Positions 11,691-24,762 of a DNA stretch of 64,000 bases are shown here, in pieces. A model generated the notes under the pieces. That model made no database searches. It was not told the DNA's origin and saw only the letters and a list, made by a program, of their open reading frames with translations. Position numbers and translations under genes: made by a program. The DNA comes from Rhynchospora pubera (Eukaryota > Streptophyta > Magnoliopsida > Poales > Cyperaceae): contig CM051463.1 of NCBI GenBank assembly GCA_028095005.1, positions 81,883,002 to 81,947,001 on the forward strand. Direction: 5' to 3'. Within the stretch, counting starts at the first letter, position 1. Each line of letters starts with the position of its first letter.

Positions 11691-13677
11691 ATGTGGAGAA
11701 GGCTCGCGTCTCAGCTTCGCCCGATCGCCGCCTCCACTTCCCGCGGTGCACCTCTCGTCCATCCGGCCATCGCCCTTGCTTCTCCGTTCCACGCCTCACT
11801 TCCTGCTCTCTCCTTCTCTTCTCTAGGTATCAACTCAAAGGGATTGTTTGATTTCTAATTTGTATGCGCAGCTCAAAGGGATTGGCAGATTTATACCTAG
11901 AAATAAACTAAAGCTTTCAGCTTTCTAGCTACCTGTACGTAAATGATAAAAATCATAGTTCCAAATCTTAAAGAAGTTGTTACTTTGTATAATTCAAACA
12001 GTCATGGCCTCAGTGCAATTCTTTTTTATTTCTAAAATTTAATTTTTCCTCCCTTTTCATTTTAACACCTTGATGAAACTCGCAGCTAGTGGGCAAATTA
12101 AAAAAAGTGTAGAAGATGTTACGCCAATTGCAACTGGTCTAGAGCGCGAGGAAATCGAAGCAGAGCTACAGGTTTTTTTTTAACATTTTTGTAGAAAAAG
12201 TACATCAACTTAATTAAACCTCAATTTCTTGCTTGCTATAGTGCAAATGCACGACACCTTGATGGAATTACCTATTTGTTAAACAAAAGAAGAGTGATAG
12301 AGCTGCATACTAATGACACTGCTTGAGACTGATGTAAAATAATTGTACTTCATAGCTAGAGTGAAATGTGAAATATAATTTTGTACTGCCATTTGTCAAG
12401 TGTCAAGTACATATCCTTTGATTACTTAACTTCCAGTTCTCAACTTGTTCCAACTTTTCATATTGCAATATTCCAAATTGTTACAACTGAGAACCATCTG
12501 AACATGTTGTTTGTGCCAAAAAGAAAACTATGTGACATGACTGTAGAAATATCAAATATCATTTGTGCTGTCAGTTAATTAATTGAAATATTTTTGCAGG
12601 GGTCGAAGCGCTTTGACATGGATGCTCCTGTGGGTCCTTTTGGCACCAAGGTTTCTATCTTACTCTGTACATATAGCTTAGCCTTCTTTTTCATATAGAA
12701 TCATGTGCAAAAGGTAAATTAATGCTTGAAAAAAAGAAAAAATATTTCTTCTATCTTCTCTGAGGCTGTGGCCTGGATGAAGCTTCTTCTCTTTTTCAAA
12801 CTCATTTAATCATACTCTTAAGATAAATGCATTCTTCTTTAGAGCAGTCAGGCTGCTATATAGCTAATAAAACTTCATCAAGTCTTCAGCTTTTGTTTAC
12901 CTCTGAAATTGTTCCTGTTAATGTTGGCTTTTGCAAGTAATTTTGTGTTCTGGAATTTGCCATTTGCATTCCTCATTACTTGATGCTTGGTATAACCTGC
13001 ATGTGAAATTAATTTTATAGGAAGCACCAGCTGTAATAAAGTCGTACTATAACAAAAGACTAATCGGCTGCCCTGGTGGTCAAGGTGGTACGTCACATAA
13101 GCTGAGACAGTTTAAACTTTTGTCAAATTTTGAATTATGGTTGTACTCGAAAAATAATTTATTGGAAATTGATATTTGATAATTACAGAGGAAGAACATG
13201 ACGTGGTCTGGTTCTGGCTGGAGAAAGGAAAGCCTCATGAATGCCCAGTCTGCACTCAGTACTTCACGGTAACTTTTATGTTCTTTGTTCCTTTGTATTT
13301 ATTTTCTTTTGGATTATCCTTGTTTAGTCCAATTGGAGATTTGGCTATACAATGCACTCAGTATTACTGTTGAAGTGTTCAATTCTGTCTGAGAAGCACC
13401 AAAAGGCCTCCTGTTTTCCCTGTTGGTATGGCACCAGTTGGGTGCCTTGCTAGCAGTACCAGGGGTGTCCATACTGGTAATACTGCTCTGGTAATCTGAA
13501 GTGATAAATGGATGTAAGAAGAAAAAATCTATTGATTTGGTATCTATAACTATGAACTAAATTAAAAGAAGTAATATTATTTTGTTTCTGATATACTACT
13601 GTTTTCTGTGGCAGTTGGATGTGATAGGAAATGGTGGTGATCCTGATGGTCAGAGTGATGATGAGCAAGAGCACTAA
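11691..13677 (+). CDS. COX5B: Cytochrome c oxidase subunit 5b, mitochondrial
   Basis: Six coding exons: 11691-11826, 12086-12171, 12600-12650, 13021-13087, 13189-13268 and 13615-13677. All introns are GT-AG and phases close to 160 aa. The N-terminus (MWRRLASQLRPIAAS) is arginine- and serine-rich without acidic residues, a typical mitochondrial presequence. The mature part carries family hallmarks: EDVTPIATGLEREE, GPFGTKEAP, GCPGG (Cys108) and VVWFWLEKGKPHECPVCTQYF (Cys132, Cys135). These cysteines belong to the structural zinc site. The product is a nuclear-encoded matrix-side subunit of respiratory complex IV. Length agrees with plant homologues. The start was chosen because it opens the presequence in frame with the conserved exons. 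The stop is only 25 bp before a MITE that must supply most of the 3' UTR. Confidence 0.96.
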
Positions 13678-13702
13678 AAATTGCACATATTAAAAAAAGT
13701 AA

Positions 13703-14073
13703 TGCTAGAATCAAACATATAGGACGTCAAACACGATCCAAACGTAGCACATTAAAATTTCAAACGGTCGATCCAAACCGCTCAATATGATCTCTATAGT
13801 AAAATATCTTTGATAATCAAATTCTATATTTTTTCATATTTTCTAATTATTTTTTTCGAATTTTCAAAATTGAAGGGTTTAGAACTTTTTAGATTGAGCA
13901 TATTGAAAAATTCCAAAAAAATAGTAAAAAAATTTGAAAAAAATATAAAATTTGGTCTCCATGAAGATTTTATAACACAGAATAATTTGAGCGGTTTGGA
14001 TCGGCCATTCCAATTTTAAAAATTAAAAGTTCATCGCATTGGATAAGTGTACGTGTCCTATATGTTTAACACT
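13703..14073. mobile_element. MITE in the COX5b 3' region
   Basis: A 371-bp foldback element. Its left end contains AATCAAACATATAGGAC and its right end, in reverse complement, GTTAAACATATAGGAC. Subterminal arms also pair (CCAAACCGCTCA near 13773 with TGAGCGGTTTGG near 13988). AGTAA flanks both sides (13698-13702, 14074-14078), a possible 5-bp target duplication. It begins 25 bp after the COX5b stop codon. Confidence 0.65.
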
Positions 14074-14078
14074 AGTAA

Positions 14079-14322
14079 CTCCCAATAAAAAATAGAAAAT
14101 TTTTTCCGCATGATCACTTCTTTTTTCATTTTTTTTTCTTTTCCATTTCTCCTTTCAAATAGCAAACCACGCAGGCTGGGTTGAAATATTTTTCTAGGCA
14201 ATAATGGCCTAATTGATACTAAATTGTACCTTATTTTTCTTTTCCTTGACGAAATAAAGATAAATCATAATACAGAATCTTTTTCTATTATTTCATTTTC
14301 ATATACCTACAAGTGAGAATAT
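14079..14322. other. Short intergenic stretch, nothing recognised
   Basis: T-rich sequence between the COX5b-proximal MITE and the next MITE. No gene or repeat structure was recognised. Confidence 0.4.
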
Positions 14323-14404
14323 GGCCCTGATCAAAATGTTTTTTTTCACGGGATTTCAATTCAATTGATTTCATAAGATTTCATAGGATTTCGTTAGATC
14401 TAAT

Positions 14405-16167
14405 TGTTAGAAAGTGTGCTAATTTTCATTTTTATGCTAATTACCAATTAATTAACCAAGCAAACATAGCACACACAAGATCTAGTACACAAGCTATTCA
14501 AACACACGAGAAAAAGGGGAAATCGATACCTCCCGCGAAATCGTATTCGCGGGGCTCGACCAAGGCATGGGAATCGATGGCGTGCCTTCTCCACCGTCTC
14601 CACCACGTCTCGTAACCGCCCTCGAGTCCACCAAGGAGGATTAATCACGTTCTACAAGGTACGTGCTAGCATACCCAAAGAACAAGCCTAATCCCTATGG
14701 TTTTCTCTCTTGCATCAATCAACAACCTTGATTTAGTGGAGAGAAAATAGCTCAACACATGAGCAAAAGAGAGGGAGAGAAGAGGAAGGTGGCGGCCTAG
14801 AATGGGAGGAAGAGAGGAGAGAGAAAAGTCTAGGTGGAGGCTCTCATAAGTGGTCCTTATATAGAGCACAAAACCTAATTGACCTCTTGCATAATTACAA
14901 CTATGCCATCCAACCTACCACCATAAATGGCTGCCACGAAATGGGCCTTTATGGGCCATTAAAACCCTTCATTTGGACCATTAATTCATATAATTAAGGT
15001 CCCTCAACTTTGCTCTTTAATTGGGCTATATATTTGCTATTTAAATAACGGCCCAATTAATCAATATAACCATTTATATTGATAAGTGTTGAACTAAATT
15101 AATTATTAACTCATTAATAATTATTTTAGGATTAGTTAATGCATTAATTTATTTCTATATGATCCATTGACTTAATTAATTATAACGGTTCGTAACGGTA
15201 TATAATTAATTAATCAATCTTATCATATTTCCACAGAACCTACTGCTGTGAATAAATAAATAATGCACTGTGTGATTAATGTCCTATTTGTGTGACCCTT
15301 TGAGGATTTATGCTATGTTGGCCATGGAATTAAATCGTTATTTAATTCCAACAATCATAAGCGGTATCTAGCAACACGTTATGACTCCCAATTCGCATAA
15401 ATAGTGTACTGCTACAATATTTCAATCCTACATAAGAGAATAAATATGTTTCTCTATTTTGATTCTTATGTCGCACGATATCATCGTATAATCCAAGATA
15501 GGAATGTGTCATTCTTGCAGATTATACGTTTCTTGATCTAGAGATAATTGTATAAAGTTGCATGCAAACAATTTATCTCCATCAAGGGGCCCAAACAGAT
15601 ATCGTCACTCACTAAGTGAATTAATGAGGGACATACGGTTTTCTTGATGATTAGCTTTTCCCCGCACAATTCAAGAGAACATAAATAAAGTCCGTATAGC
15701 AGCCCTTATCGGGAATCAGCGGTAGACGATATTTATTGAACCTATCCTCATGTGGAAAAGATAAACATCTCAAACTTAGAACCAAAATCATAACGAAATA
15801 AACAATGACACATAACACAATCCATATGTTTATTTCGATGGGTCAAGTCCTGTGCTATGTTCCATAACATACACATATGCAATTAAGTTGGTAACTCTTT
15901 ACCTATGATTTGTAGAACTTAATCATCACTTAACTTGCATACTAATCTTATATGATAATTAATGTTCCTTGTTAATTATCAAGATTATGGACCGTTTAGA
16001 TTTATTATTGTCATTCTAAAGAATGATCCACAGAGATCTACAATTCAGATCCTCAACCTGAATGATCTGTCAATAATAAACCTAGGAACAGATGATAAAA
16101 TATCATCCCAAACATAAACTAATAATTAAGTCATTAAATTATTGACTTCTAGGACATAACTCTAACA
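14405..16167 (-). repeat. Left LTR (3' LTR) of decayed Copia element
   Basis: A 1,763-bp direct repeat of 22301-24063. Read on the minus strand it begins TGTTAGAGTTATGTCC and ends ...TTTCTAACA. Two small frames inside it (about 66 and 67 codons) recur identically in the other LTR and are not regarded as genes. Confidence 0.95.
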
Positions 16168-16182
16168 ATCTCCCACTTGGCC
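16168..16182 (-). other. Polypurine tract of decayed Copia element
   Basis: On the minus strand the sequence abutting the 3' LTR reads GGCCAAGTGGGAGAT, the plus-strand priming tract expected immediately upstream of a 3' LTR. Confidence 0.8.
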
Positions 16183-16749
16183 TAGAGTCAATCAATAGTG
16201 ACTTCTAGCCAACGAAGAATTGAGAACAATGTCATATATCTACATATATACATGTCTCGGACCTCAAAATAAATAATACGCTTATAGCTAGTTACTCATA
16301 CGTCCACCACGTATGGATGCATAACTGCATCTCGTATACTGCTCAAGGTAGAGGTCGTGCTAGAGTGTTCGCTGTGTTCGCGAACCTATCCAAAAATTGT
16401 TTGACCCTATATATATATACTACTATATATATGTTCTTGATCATCATCATATGATATCAAGTGATATCGTTATAGATCATATTTGAATCTCCAATGTAAC
16501 ATTGGGTTCTTTAGGAGTAAGTTGTGGTTCGAGATGCAAAGAACCATAATAACTCGACTAAGAACTCGATCCAAAATAAACTTCTTTTATTGCTTCACAA
16601 GCTGCTATCTATTTCGTTTTGGTGACGGAAACGGTTGTAATATTCCATTTAGAACACTTTCTAAATTTACAACTCCACCTTAAAACAAAATATGTAGCTC
16701 AATCGTGATTATATCAATCTTTCGAAAAACTAGCATTAGTGTAATTAAT

Positions 16750-17570
16750 TTACACGAGCTCTCTTTCATCTTAAGAGATGAAACATTATATCACTCTTTC
16801 TCATAAGGTACTCGAGGATATTCTTGACTATCGTCCAAATGTGTCTCTCTTGTATCCATTTGACAACTGTTTGTCATATCCTTTGGATACTACACATTGG
16901 GGCATATGCATAAATATGGCATACACAATGGAACTCATAATGAAAGAATGCTTGAACTATTTCATGCACTTTCTTGAATTGAGTTGCATTAGACCGAGTT
17001 AAACACTCAAGTCATGCCACGTGACGTACAGTTAGACATTCTTTCATGGAGTGTAACTTTCGTGTTTCCAAAACACTTCGTCAATATATGCATATTTGCT
17101 CAAACCTAACATCCATCATAATCTATCTTTATAGATTTTGTTTCCTAGGATTAGGTGATTTTGCCCAAGTTCTCATTTGAGAAAGTATTCTCCAAAGAGA
17201 TCTTGACAATATTCATTTTCTTAATGTTATTCCCAATTAATGAATTGTTATCTTGAACAATACAAGTAATACAATTATGCTCCCACTGAATATCTTGTAT
17301 ATACAAGATACTTTTGACGAAGTTCAACTCCTTGACTTCATTGTCAAAACTTTTATTCCAATCTCCACAACACTTGCTTTAATCCATTAATGGATCCTTG
17401 AAGCATGCGTATGTTTTTAGCAATATAAAACCTCGATTTGTGTCAAATGCACAACATCTTCCTTCATTCATACGAAGAAGGCGGTTTTATGTGTTTTTCC
17501 ATATATCGACATATATGAAATACAACTATTGCTAGAATGATCTTTATTGACTTATACATAGCCACAAGCA
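16750..17570 (-). pseudogene. Relic of Copia reverse transcriptase / RNase H region
   Basis: Minus-strand conceptual reading gives fragments that follow the family order despite many stops and frame changes: SIRILLAIVVFHIYEIW near 17550, an NKSFDNEVKELNF segment near 17330, a NENLGK segment near 17170 and VKNILEYL near 16810. These match the RT palm region to the region just before RNase H. The catalytic YVDD motif is not preserved. Protein-level decay here is far greater than the ~0.5% LTR divergence. Confidence 0.65.
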
Positions 17571-20500
17571 AGAAGTTGTGCTTTGTACGTAGTCAACTAA
17601 CCATCGACTTAGACATAGCTACAAGCGAGAAGCCGCGCTTTGTACATAGTCGATTTGTTATCCATGTCGATCTTTCCTTTTGAAGATTTAAACGTTCTTG
17701 ATGGATTGCTCCTTCATGAACATCAACCAAGGTCTATACCTTGTTGTTATACATGGATTTTATTTAAAGATCATATGAATTCGAACCAAATATGTGGAAT
17801 CGGATCGTTCCATCGTTTCTTTGTTTATCAACGGATTCTCATATGCTTAGTACGAGAATGTTGTGACAACCTATGCACCAAACGGCTTAGGAAATCAACT
17901 CTCGTTGATCTTTTGTAGGATTGGTACTTGAGGTTCATGAACTTCTTCCACAACGATTTGTTGAATGAGTTCTTGACTCCTCATATATTTCATGAGTTTC
18001 TCAAAATCATCAACTCGTGAGATGGTTGAGTCCTCATTAGAAGGAGCATACTATTAAACTTCTTTCAAAACAACTTGTGAATGAAGTTTCGCTCAACTCC
18101 CACTAAGTACCTTGTATGGAGTGACAAGTTTCCCATAAGAGTACTTCTTGTAGTGACGCATAAACTATTTTAATGCTCACTTTACTCCCACTACTTCTTC
18201 TTGAGAATTTCAATTCATCAAGACTACATTATGATTAGCAACAACTACTTTGTTCTTATCATATTCGTGGAAGTAGTGCCTTTTAATATAAAGCATCCTA
18301 CAAATATATAGTGTCTTATTTGGTTTAAGCTTACAAGTCCACAATACTTGAAATAAGCTTCTCAACACCAAATCTCGAGAAGTATTATACTTAGAGATCA
18401 AAATCTCCCAAGATATCTTCTTCAATAGACTTCGATGGAACATTATTCAGTGTGAACAATATTGTCCTCAAACATAATTCCCTAATACGAGTCGAATAAG
18501 TCAATTTGATTTATTATCGATCGAACTATACAAAATATTGTTCGATACCTCCACTCTTGGACACATTATTCCATAATGTTCCTCATGGAGTGAGTTATGA
18601 AACTATTTTCATACTCTTAAGATAATATTTCAAATCATGTGACTTAACTATTTACCATGATTAATTGTAAGACTTCCATTTTTCTTGAAAGGTCTTTTAA
18701 ACTTTACTCTTGAACTCCTTTGAACTAGTCAAAAAGTTCATACTTATACCTTATCAAATAGATATGTTAATATCTACAATGATCGTTGGTTAAGTAGTAA
18801 AGTATCAATAACCTTTCATCGCACAAGTACTTATTGGTCTTTATACATCGATATGTAAAAAGTCCTAATAAAGTCACTTGTCCTTAAACCTTTGTAGGTT
18901 AAAGACGCTTTTGTCATTTAACAAACATGATTCGCATATCAATCGATTTGAAATCGAATTGAATTACAAGCTCTACGTTACGGAGACTCTCGTAATGCGA
19001 TTCTTGTTTATGTATGTGACTAAGCGGTTATATATAACATGAAAGTCAAATACTTTATGTCAAGTCTTATGCATCCTATTTGTCATTCAAAACTTGTTTA
19101 TCTATTTCAAGCAAATTCAATCAAGATGCATGAAATCATATAAACAAATCCAGAATAAAAGAACTTGTCTTTTATTAAACATAATCATCCATTTCATCGA
19201 ATATGAAGTGGAGATGTTTTGAGAAGTTAGGATTAAGGTATGCAACCTTCAATTCCTAAACAAACTCTTAATAAAGATAACTCTACGTATTCAATGGTAA
19301 TGACTTAGACGAACAAGTCATTGCCTATACGGAGTTTACTTTACATCTCTCGAACATTCTCTTATTCTTCATTGCTAACACATTTCGTCAAATGCGAGCA
19401 TATGAACTAGTATCAAGTTACTAGTGTAAATTAGAGATAGTGAGATAATTTGAACGACAAATACACTTTAGGATTAAAGCATTACAATCATGGTATTTCG
19501 GACAACCTTTCAAAATGCCTCCAATAAACGGCAAATGAAACATCTCATGTGATACATAATCACAATCAAGAGTCTCGAAATTTCAACTCATACCTTGGCA
19601 AAGTATTTCTTGAATACTAAACCAATTACCTTTTTGCATCAACAAATGTGCGAAGAAGGTAACATTATATCCTTTATAATTTCAAAGAGATCGTATGACA
19701 ATATCAATAATCCTTGATATCGGAGATCAATATCTCTAGTTATCAATTAGCTACTTAAATCTTTCGATTTGTAAGCCAATGAAACGTTCATGTATAAAAA
19801 GAAGAATCTCTTCGTCAACTCATACCTTTATACTCGATCATAAATGATGGAGTTAATATCTACTTTCTCCAAGAACGCTTTCTTGAGTAAGTGGATGAGA
19901 GCGTACGAGTTAAATCTAGTCCATATGAATTCTCTAATTCAAAGGTCTTAGAACTTTCAAATGAGGATATTAGCCACACGCTTTATTGAATAACTTTTCG
20001 CCAAAAGTCAATCAATCATCGCGTTGCTACGTTCGGGTAGTTTGAGAAAAGTTTTGGGAATTGACATACTCAAGTTTCTCTTCGCTAAGATCGTGTCTTA
20101 GGAATAGGTATTACTTCTTTAAGTGAATACTTTTAGAAACGAGTTTGTTCATTTTCAAAGATTGATCGCAACAAAATTAACAATTTTAACATCTATAACA
20201 AAATCAATTTAAGGTCAATTAGTTTATGCAATTGTTTTATTTATAACAAATAAAACTCCCACTACATTCATTTAATGTCCCAAATGTAGTTGGTTTTTCC
20301 AAGATCCCGGTTTTCATCAAGTAAAGCCTGCTATGGCACGTCACCCTACTTAATTAGACAAGGTAGGTTCTCCAACCAATCATATCGTTCCATATGATTC
20401 TTGGTTTGTGAATATCTAAGTATATTTACAAACTTCGCCCCGATGTCCAAACTCTAGTTGGGTCCATCGAAAAGTAACCTCTCACTATTTGCTCCTTGCA

Positions 20501-22286
20501 AATCTTAGCTATTTGCACCCCGACTACCGAATTGGCAATCATGGCGTCCGCTTGGGCGGACCGCGCCATGAGTGACAATCGGCATGAAGGGGATAGAGAG
20601 AAGGAGGGCGATTTCACTTAATCGAGTTTTAGTTGGGACTATCAATCATATGACACTTGTTTGGTGGTCGTGTAAGCATACACCCATACCTAGCCTATGA
20701 CAATTCATAGCAATCACAAGCAATCACATATAAGCATCTCATAGTTGTGGGTTTGTATGGCTCCCGCTTGCATTAGTTTCGCCACATCGTCCATGGAGCA
20801 AAACTAATCTAATCCTTGCCCTCCCACTAAATTCTATAAGGATCTAAATCCTATATAAAATAAAGGTGCAAAATACATGTGAAAACATCCTATTCCCTTC
20901 CTATCCTTAGGGGCATGCAAGCCTCACAAGTTACATCAAAAATTAATCAAAAATTAATTAATGGCACCAAAGGCCGCATTACAAACATTCACACATGCAT
21001 TCATTTACAACCACAAGGCATTGAGTCTTGAGCCATACTAAACCCACTATCCACCTACAAAACAAAGTTAGCACATACAAGAACTTTGTTTCCAATTAAC
21101 GATTTTCAAGCATCTTTGCGTATCGTTTGCTATAAGTAAATTCCGTGTACAAATCCTCAATTTTAAACAACCAAACTTGTTTAAATTCATTTAGAAAGTT
21201 CTTTCAACATCCCATAACAGAAAGGAGATCAAACAAGGAGCTTTCTAATTAAATTCAACTAGTTTGAATACTTAGAAAAACAGTAATTTACCAAAAAAAC
21301 GTAACTAATGGAATCCAACAAAACAACAGTTTTCGGTCTCCAAAAATTCTCAAATAAATTACTTAAGCTCCTTATCAAAATTGTGACTACCAGTAAAAAT
21401 TTCAAGAAGAGATCTTAAACCATCTGGGAGAATAAAAAAAGACAAATCTCTTACAAGTGCACGAAACACCGTTATGAGATTTTCAGCTTATCCTCTCAAC
21501 CATTTGGTCTGTTAGACCACCTTCTATCTAGTTTTTATATATACAATATACATAGAAAAACTTGTTTAGACTACAGGCTATCCATTCATGAAAAGAAAAC
21601 AACCAAGTTTAGTTCAATAATATTAAGTTACAGCCTAAACAATCAACAAATTCTGTACTGGGACAGACTGTCAATCGAAAGGTTTTAACCTAGTTGAAGG
21701 TCCAAACATCCACGAAAAATTACGAAATTAATTTTCCTGGAATCCTAACTCAAAATAGAACAACTCCATTTAAACAAAATTTTTAAAGGAGTTCTCAGTT
21801 GGTACAGTTTATTAGAACAATCGATTTGCTCAACAAACTGGATCTGACAAGATCTTCCTTTTCATACTTGAAAACCCACTAATTAATCCGAGTCATGCAA
21901 CAAGTTATACATGCTCAGAAAGAGCTTCAAGTCCTCTTTATTTCTAGCCATAAAACACTGGTACTTATATTCAAAATATAAATCTTTCAAGCCATTCAAA
22001 CAGGACAGTGCAAGCAAAAACTGGTTCTGCGCACTGTCGCCGTTTTATTCACAGTAAATCTATACTAATTCAGAAAAATGTGAATCCAACGAAAAAAGAA
22101 TCACAATCCACAGATCTACAACTTTCATGTAGATGGAAAGATCTTCCAGAGAACTTATCACATCCAAAAACGCGAAATAACACAGAAAATACCATTTCCA
22201 GACAGCAAACAAACGCATCATCTCTACTAATCCATTAATTAGCCAATTTCTCTTAATTAAGTGTTAAAATAGCTTAAGTACAACCT
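17571..22286. other. Internal region of decayed Copia element, no intact frame
   Basis: Expected to contain leader, gag, protease and integrase on the minus strand, but only short frames are present (for example 63 codons at 20426-20617 and 77 codons at 18210-18443). Paired motifs such as the imperfect duplication of CATAGCYACAAGCRAGAAG near 17560 and 17610 show local rearrangement. No function can be assigned. Confidence 0.5.
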
Positions 22287-22299
22287 GGCTCTGATACCA
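22287..22299 (-). other. Primer-binding site (initiator tRNA-Met) of decayed Copia element
   Basis: On the minus strand this reads TGGTATCAGAGCC, complementary to the 3' end of plant initiator tRNA-Met. It lies one base inside the 5' LTR (22301-24063). Confidence 0.92.
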
Positions 22300-22300
22300 C

Positions 22301-24063
22301 TGTTAGAAAGTGTGCTAATTTTCATTTTTATGCTAATTACCAATTAATTAACCAAGCAAACATAGCACACACAAGATCTAGTACACAAGCTATTCAAACA
22401 CACGAGAAAAAGGGAAAATCGATACCTCCCGCGAAATCGTATTCGCGGGGCTCGACCAAGGCATGGGAATCGATGGCGTGCCTTCTCCACCGTCTCCACC
22501 ACGTCTCGTAACCGCCCTCGAGTCCACCAAGGAGGATTAATCACGTTCTACAAGGTACGTGCTAGCATACCCAAAGAACAAGCCTAATCCCTATGGTTTT
22601 CTCTCTTGCATCAATCAACAACCTTGATTTAGTGGAGAGAAAATAGCTCAACACATGAGCAAAAGAGAGGGAGAGAAGAGGAAGGTGGCGGCCTAGAATG
22701 GGAGGAAGAGAGGAGAGAGAAAAGTCTAGGTGGAGGCTCTCATAAGTGGTCCTTATATAGAGCACAAAACCTAATTGACCTCTTGCATAATTACAACTAT
22801 GCCATCCAACCTACCACCATAAATGGCTGCCACGAAATGGGCCTTTATGGGCCATTAAAACCCTTCATTTGGACCATTAATTCATATAATTAAGGTCCCT
22901 CAACTTTGCTCTTTAATTGGGATATATATTTGCTATTTAAATAACGACCCAATTAATCAATATAACCATTTATATTGATAAGTGTTGAACTAAATTAATT
23001 ATTAACTCATTAATAATTATTTTAGGATTAGTTAATGCATTAATTTATTTCTATATGATCCATTGACTTAATTAATTATAACGGTTCGTAACGATATATA
23101 ATTAATTAATCAATCTTATCATATTTCCACAGAACCTACTGCTGTGAATAAATAAATAATGCACTGTGTGATTAATGTCCTATTTGTGTGACCCTTTGAG
23201 GATTTATGCTATGTTGGCCATGGAATTAAATCGTTATTTAATTCCAACAATCATAAGCGGTATCTAGCAACACGTTATGACTCCCAATTCGCATAAATAG
23301 TGTACTGCTACAATATTTCAATCCTGCATAAGAGAATAAATATGTTTCTCTATTTTGATTCTTATGTCGCACGATATCATCGTATAATCCAAGAAAGGAA
23401 TGTGTCATTCTTGCAGATTATACGTTTCTTGATCTAGAGATAATTGTATAAAGTTGCATGCAAACAATCTATCTCCATCAAGGGGCCCAAACAGATATCG
23501 TCACTCACTAAGTGAATTAATGAGGGACATACGGTTTTCTTGATGATTAGCTTTTCCCCGCACAATTCAAGAGAACATAAATAAACTCCGTATAGCAACC
23601 CTTATCGGGAATCAGCGGTAGACGATATTTATTGAACCTATCCTCATGTGGAAAAGATAAACATCTCAAACTTAGAACCAAAATCATAACGAAATAAACA
23701 ATGACACATAACACAATCCATATGTTTATTTCGATGGGTCAAGTCCTGTGCTATGTTCCATAACATACACATATGCAATTAAGTTGGTAACTCTTTACCT
23801 ATGATTTGTAGAACTTAATCATCACTTAACTTGCATACTAATCTTATATGATAATTAATGTTCCTTGTTAATTATCAAGATTATGGACCGTTTAGATTTA
23901 TTATTGTCATTCTAAAGAATGATCCACAGAGATCTACAATTCAGATCCTCAACCTGAATGATCTGTCAATAATAAACCTAGGAACAGATGATAAAATATC
24001 ATCCCAAACATAAACTAATAATTAAGTCATTAAATTATTGACTTCTAGGACATAACTCTAACA
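22301..24063 (-). repeat. Right LTR (5' LTR) of decayed Copia element
   Basis: A 1,763-bp copy of 14405-16167 with equal length and about nine substitutions and no indels by my reading. As the 5' LTR on the minus strand it should hold the promoter. Confidence 0.95.
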
Positions 24064-24372
24064 CTAATTACATAGGAATTTCAATCAAATGACACCAAAT
24101 ACGTTCATTTTGATCAAGAATTTTCCAACGAAATGAAATGAAATGAAATCCCATGGTAAAAAAAAATGAGATTTTGATCAGGCCCTATGATTTCCAATTC
24201 TCTGCTAGCAAAGTTCTTACGTATTTGTTTGAAACATAATCTGTGGAGCTTCAACCTTGTCAGTTGAAGTAGTGAGTTACAACATAAGAGATTTAACTTG
24301 AGAGAAAAGCTTTCCTTAAGCGACTGTTCATAAGAGGAACGATGCAAAATAGGTTGTCCAAGTATTAGTGAT

Positions 24373-24762
24373 CCTAAACAGTTTGTTAATGTCCCGCTGA
24401 CATATGCTGAAACTTTTGAAATGGCTCGGATTATTGGTATACCCGATAATGCAGTGGTGAATTTGCAAAGTGAGCTTGGAACCAAAGATTCTGATAAGCA
24501 TAACTCTCTCCCTATTACTGATTGCTCTAGAATCATGGTTTCACAGGCAGGCTTCGCTGAGAGAGTAAAATTGACAAGCCCCATGAAATTTATTGCAAGC
24601 TCAGAAGTTTCTGACAAGATTGCACCTCCAGTGGGCCCATATAACCTCAATACTCAAGCTGACGGCACCTCTGTGGGAGGGACCTCAGATAACGAGGTTG
24701 CTGATGATGAAGAACGCCTTTGTTTTGACACAGACTCTGAGTTTTCGGAGTCTCATTACTGA
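24373..24762 (+). pseudogene. LINE A ORF1, C-terminal remnant
   Basis: Open from the insertion boundary to a stop at 24760-24762; the first ATG is at 24421 (114 codons from there). The remnant includes KQFVNVPLTYAETFEMARI and ends in an acidic tail (DEERLCFDTDSEFSESHY). No zinc knuckle or RNA-recognition domain is retained. Its position, 93 bp before ORF2, identifies it as the end of ORF1. Nothing indicates it is expressed as a host protein. Confidence 0.6.

Larger units (their letters stand above)
14405..24063 (-). mobile_element. Copia-type LTR retrotransposon, young LTRs but decayed coding region
   Basis: A 9,659-bp element, flanked by the 5-bp target duplication CTAAT (14400-14404, 24064-24068). 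Its 1,763-bp direct LTRs begin TG and end CA. The initiator-tRNA-Met primer site is next to the right LTR and the purine tract next to the left LTR, so the element is transcribed on the minus strand. By my reading the LTRs differ at about nine positions (0.5%), a recent insertion. The internal region has no long frame. Only stop-ridden relics of Copia reverse transcriptase/RNase H are visible. A non-autonomous member moved by an intact relative is the simplest explanation. Confidence 0.93.
14323..24185. mobile_element. MITE (about 199 bp) split by the Copia element
   Basis: Left half 14323-14404 and right half 24069-24185, after removal of the LTR element and one 5-bp duplication. Its ends, GGCCCTGATCAAAAT and, in reverse complement, GGGCCTGATCAAAAT, are inverted repeats that continue imperfectly inward through a GGGATTTCA motif. 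TAT flanks both sides (14320-14322, 24186-24188). The 3-bp duplication suggests a Harbinger-type MITE. It existed before the Copia insertion. Confidence 0.7.

Noticed and set aside
11605..11826. 73-codon frame starting upstream of COX5b
   Set aside because: Out of frame with the conserved COX5b protein; the ATG at 11691 gives a proper mitochondrial presequence. Noted only as a possible upstream frame.
14448..14869. Two 66-67 codon frames repeated at 22344-22765
   Set aside because: They recur only because they lie in the two LTRs; no start context, domains or support.
24114..24650. Minus-strand 178-codon open frame
   Set aside because: Antisense to the LINE A ORF1 remnant and crosses the MITE and LINE insertion boundary at 24372, so it cannot be an evolved gene.
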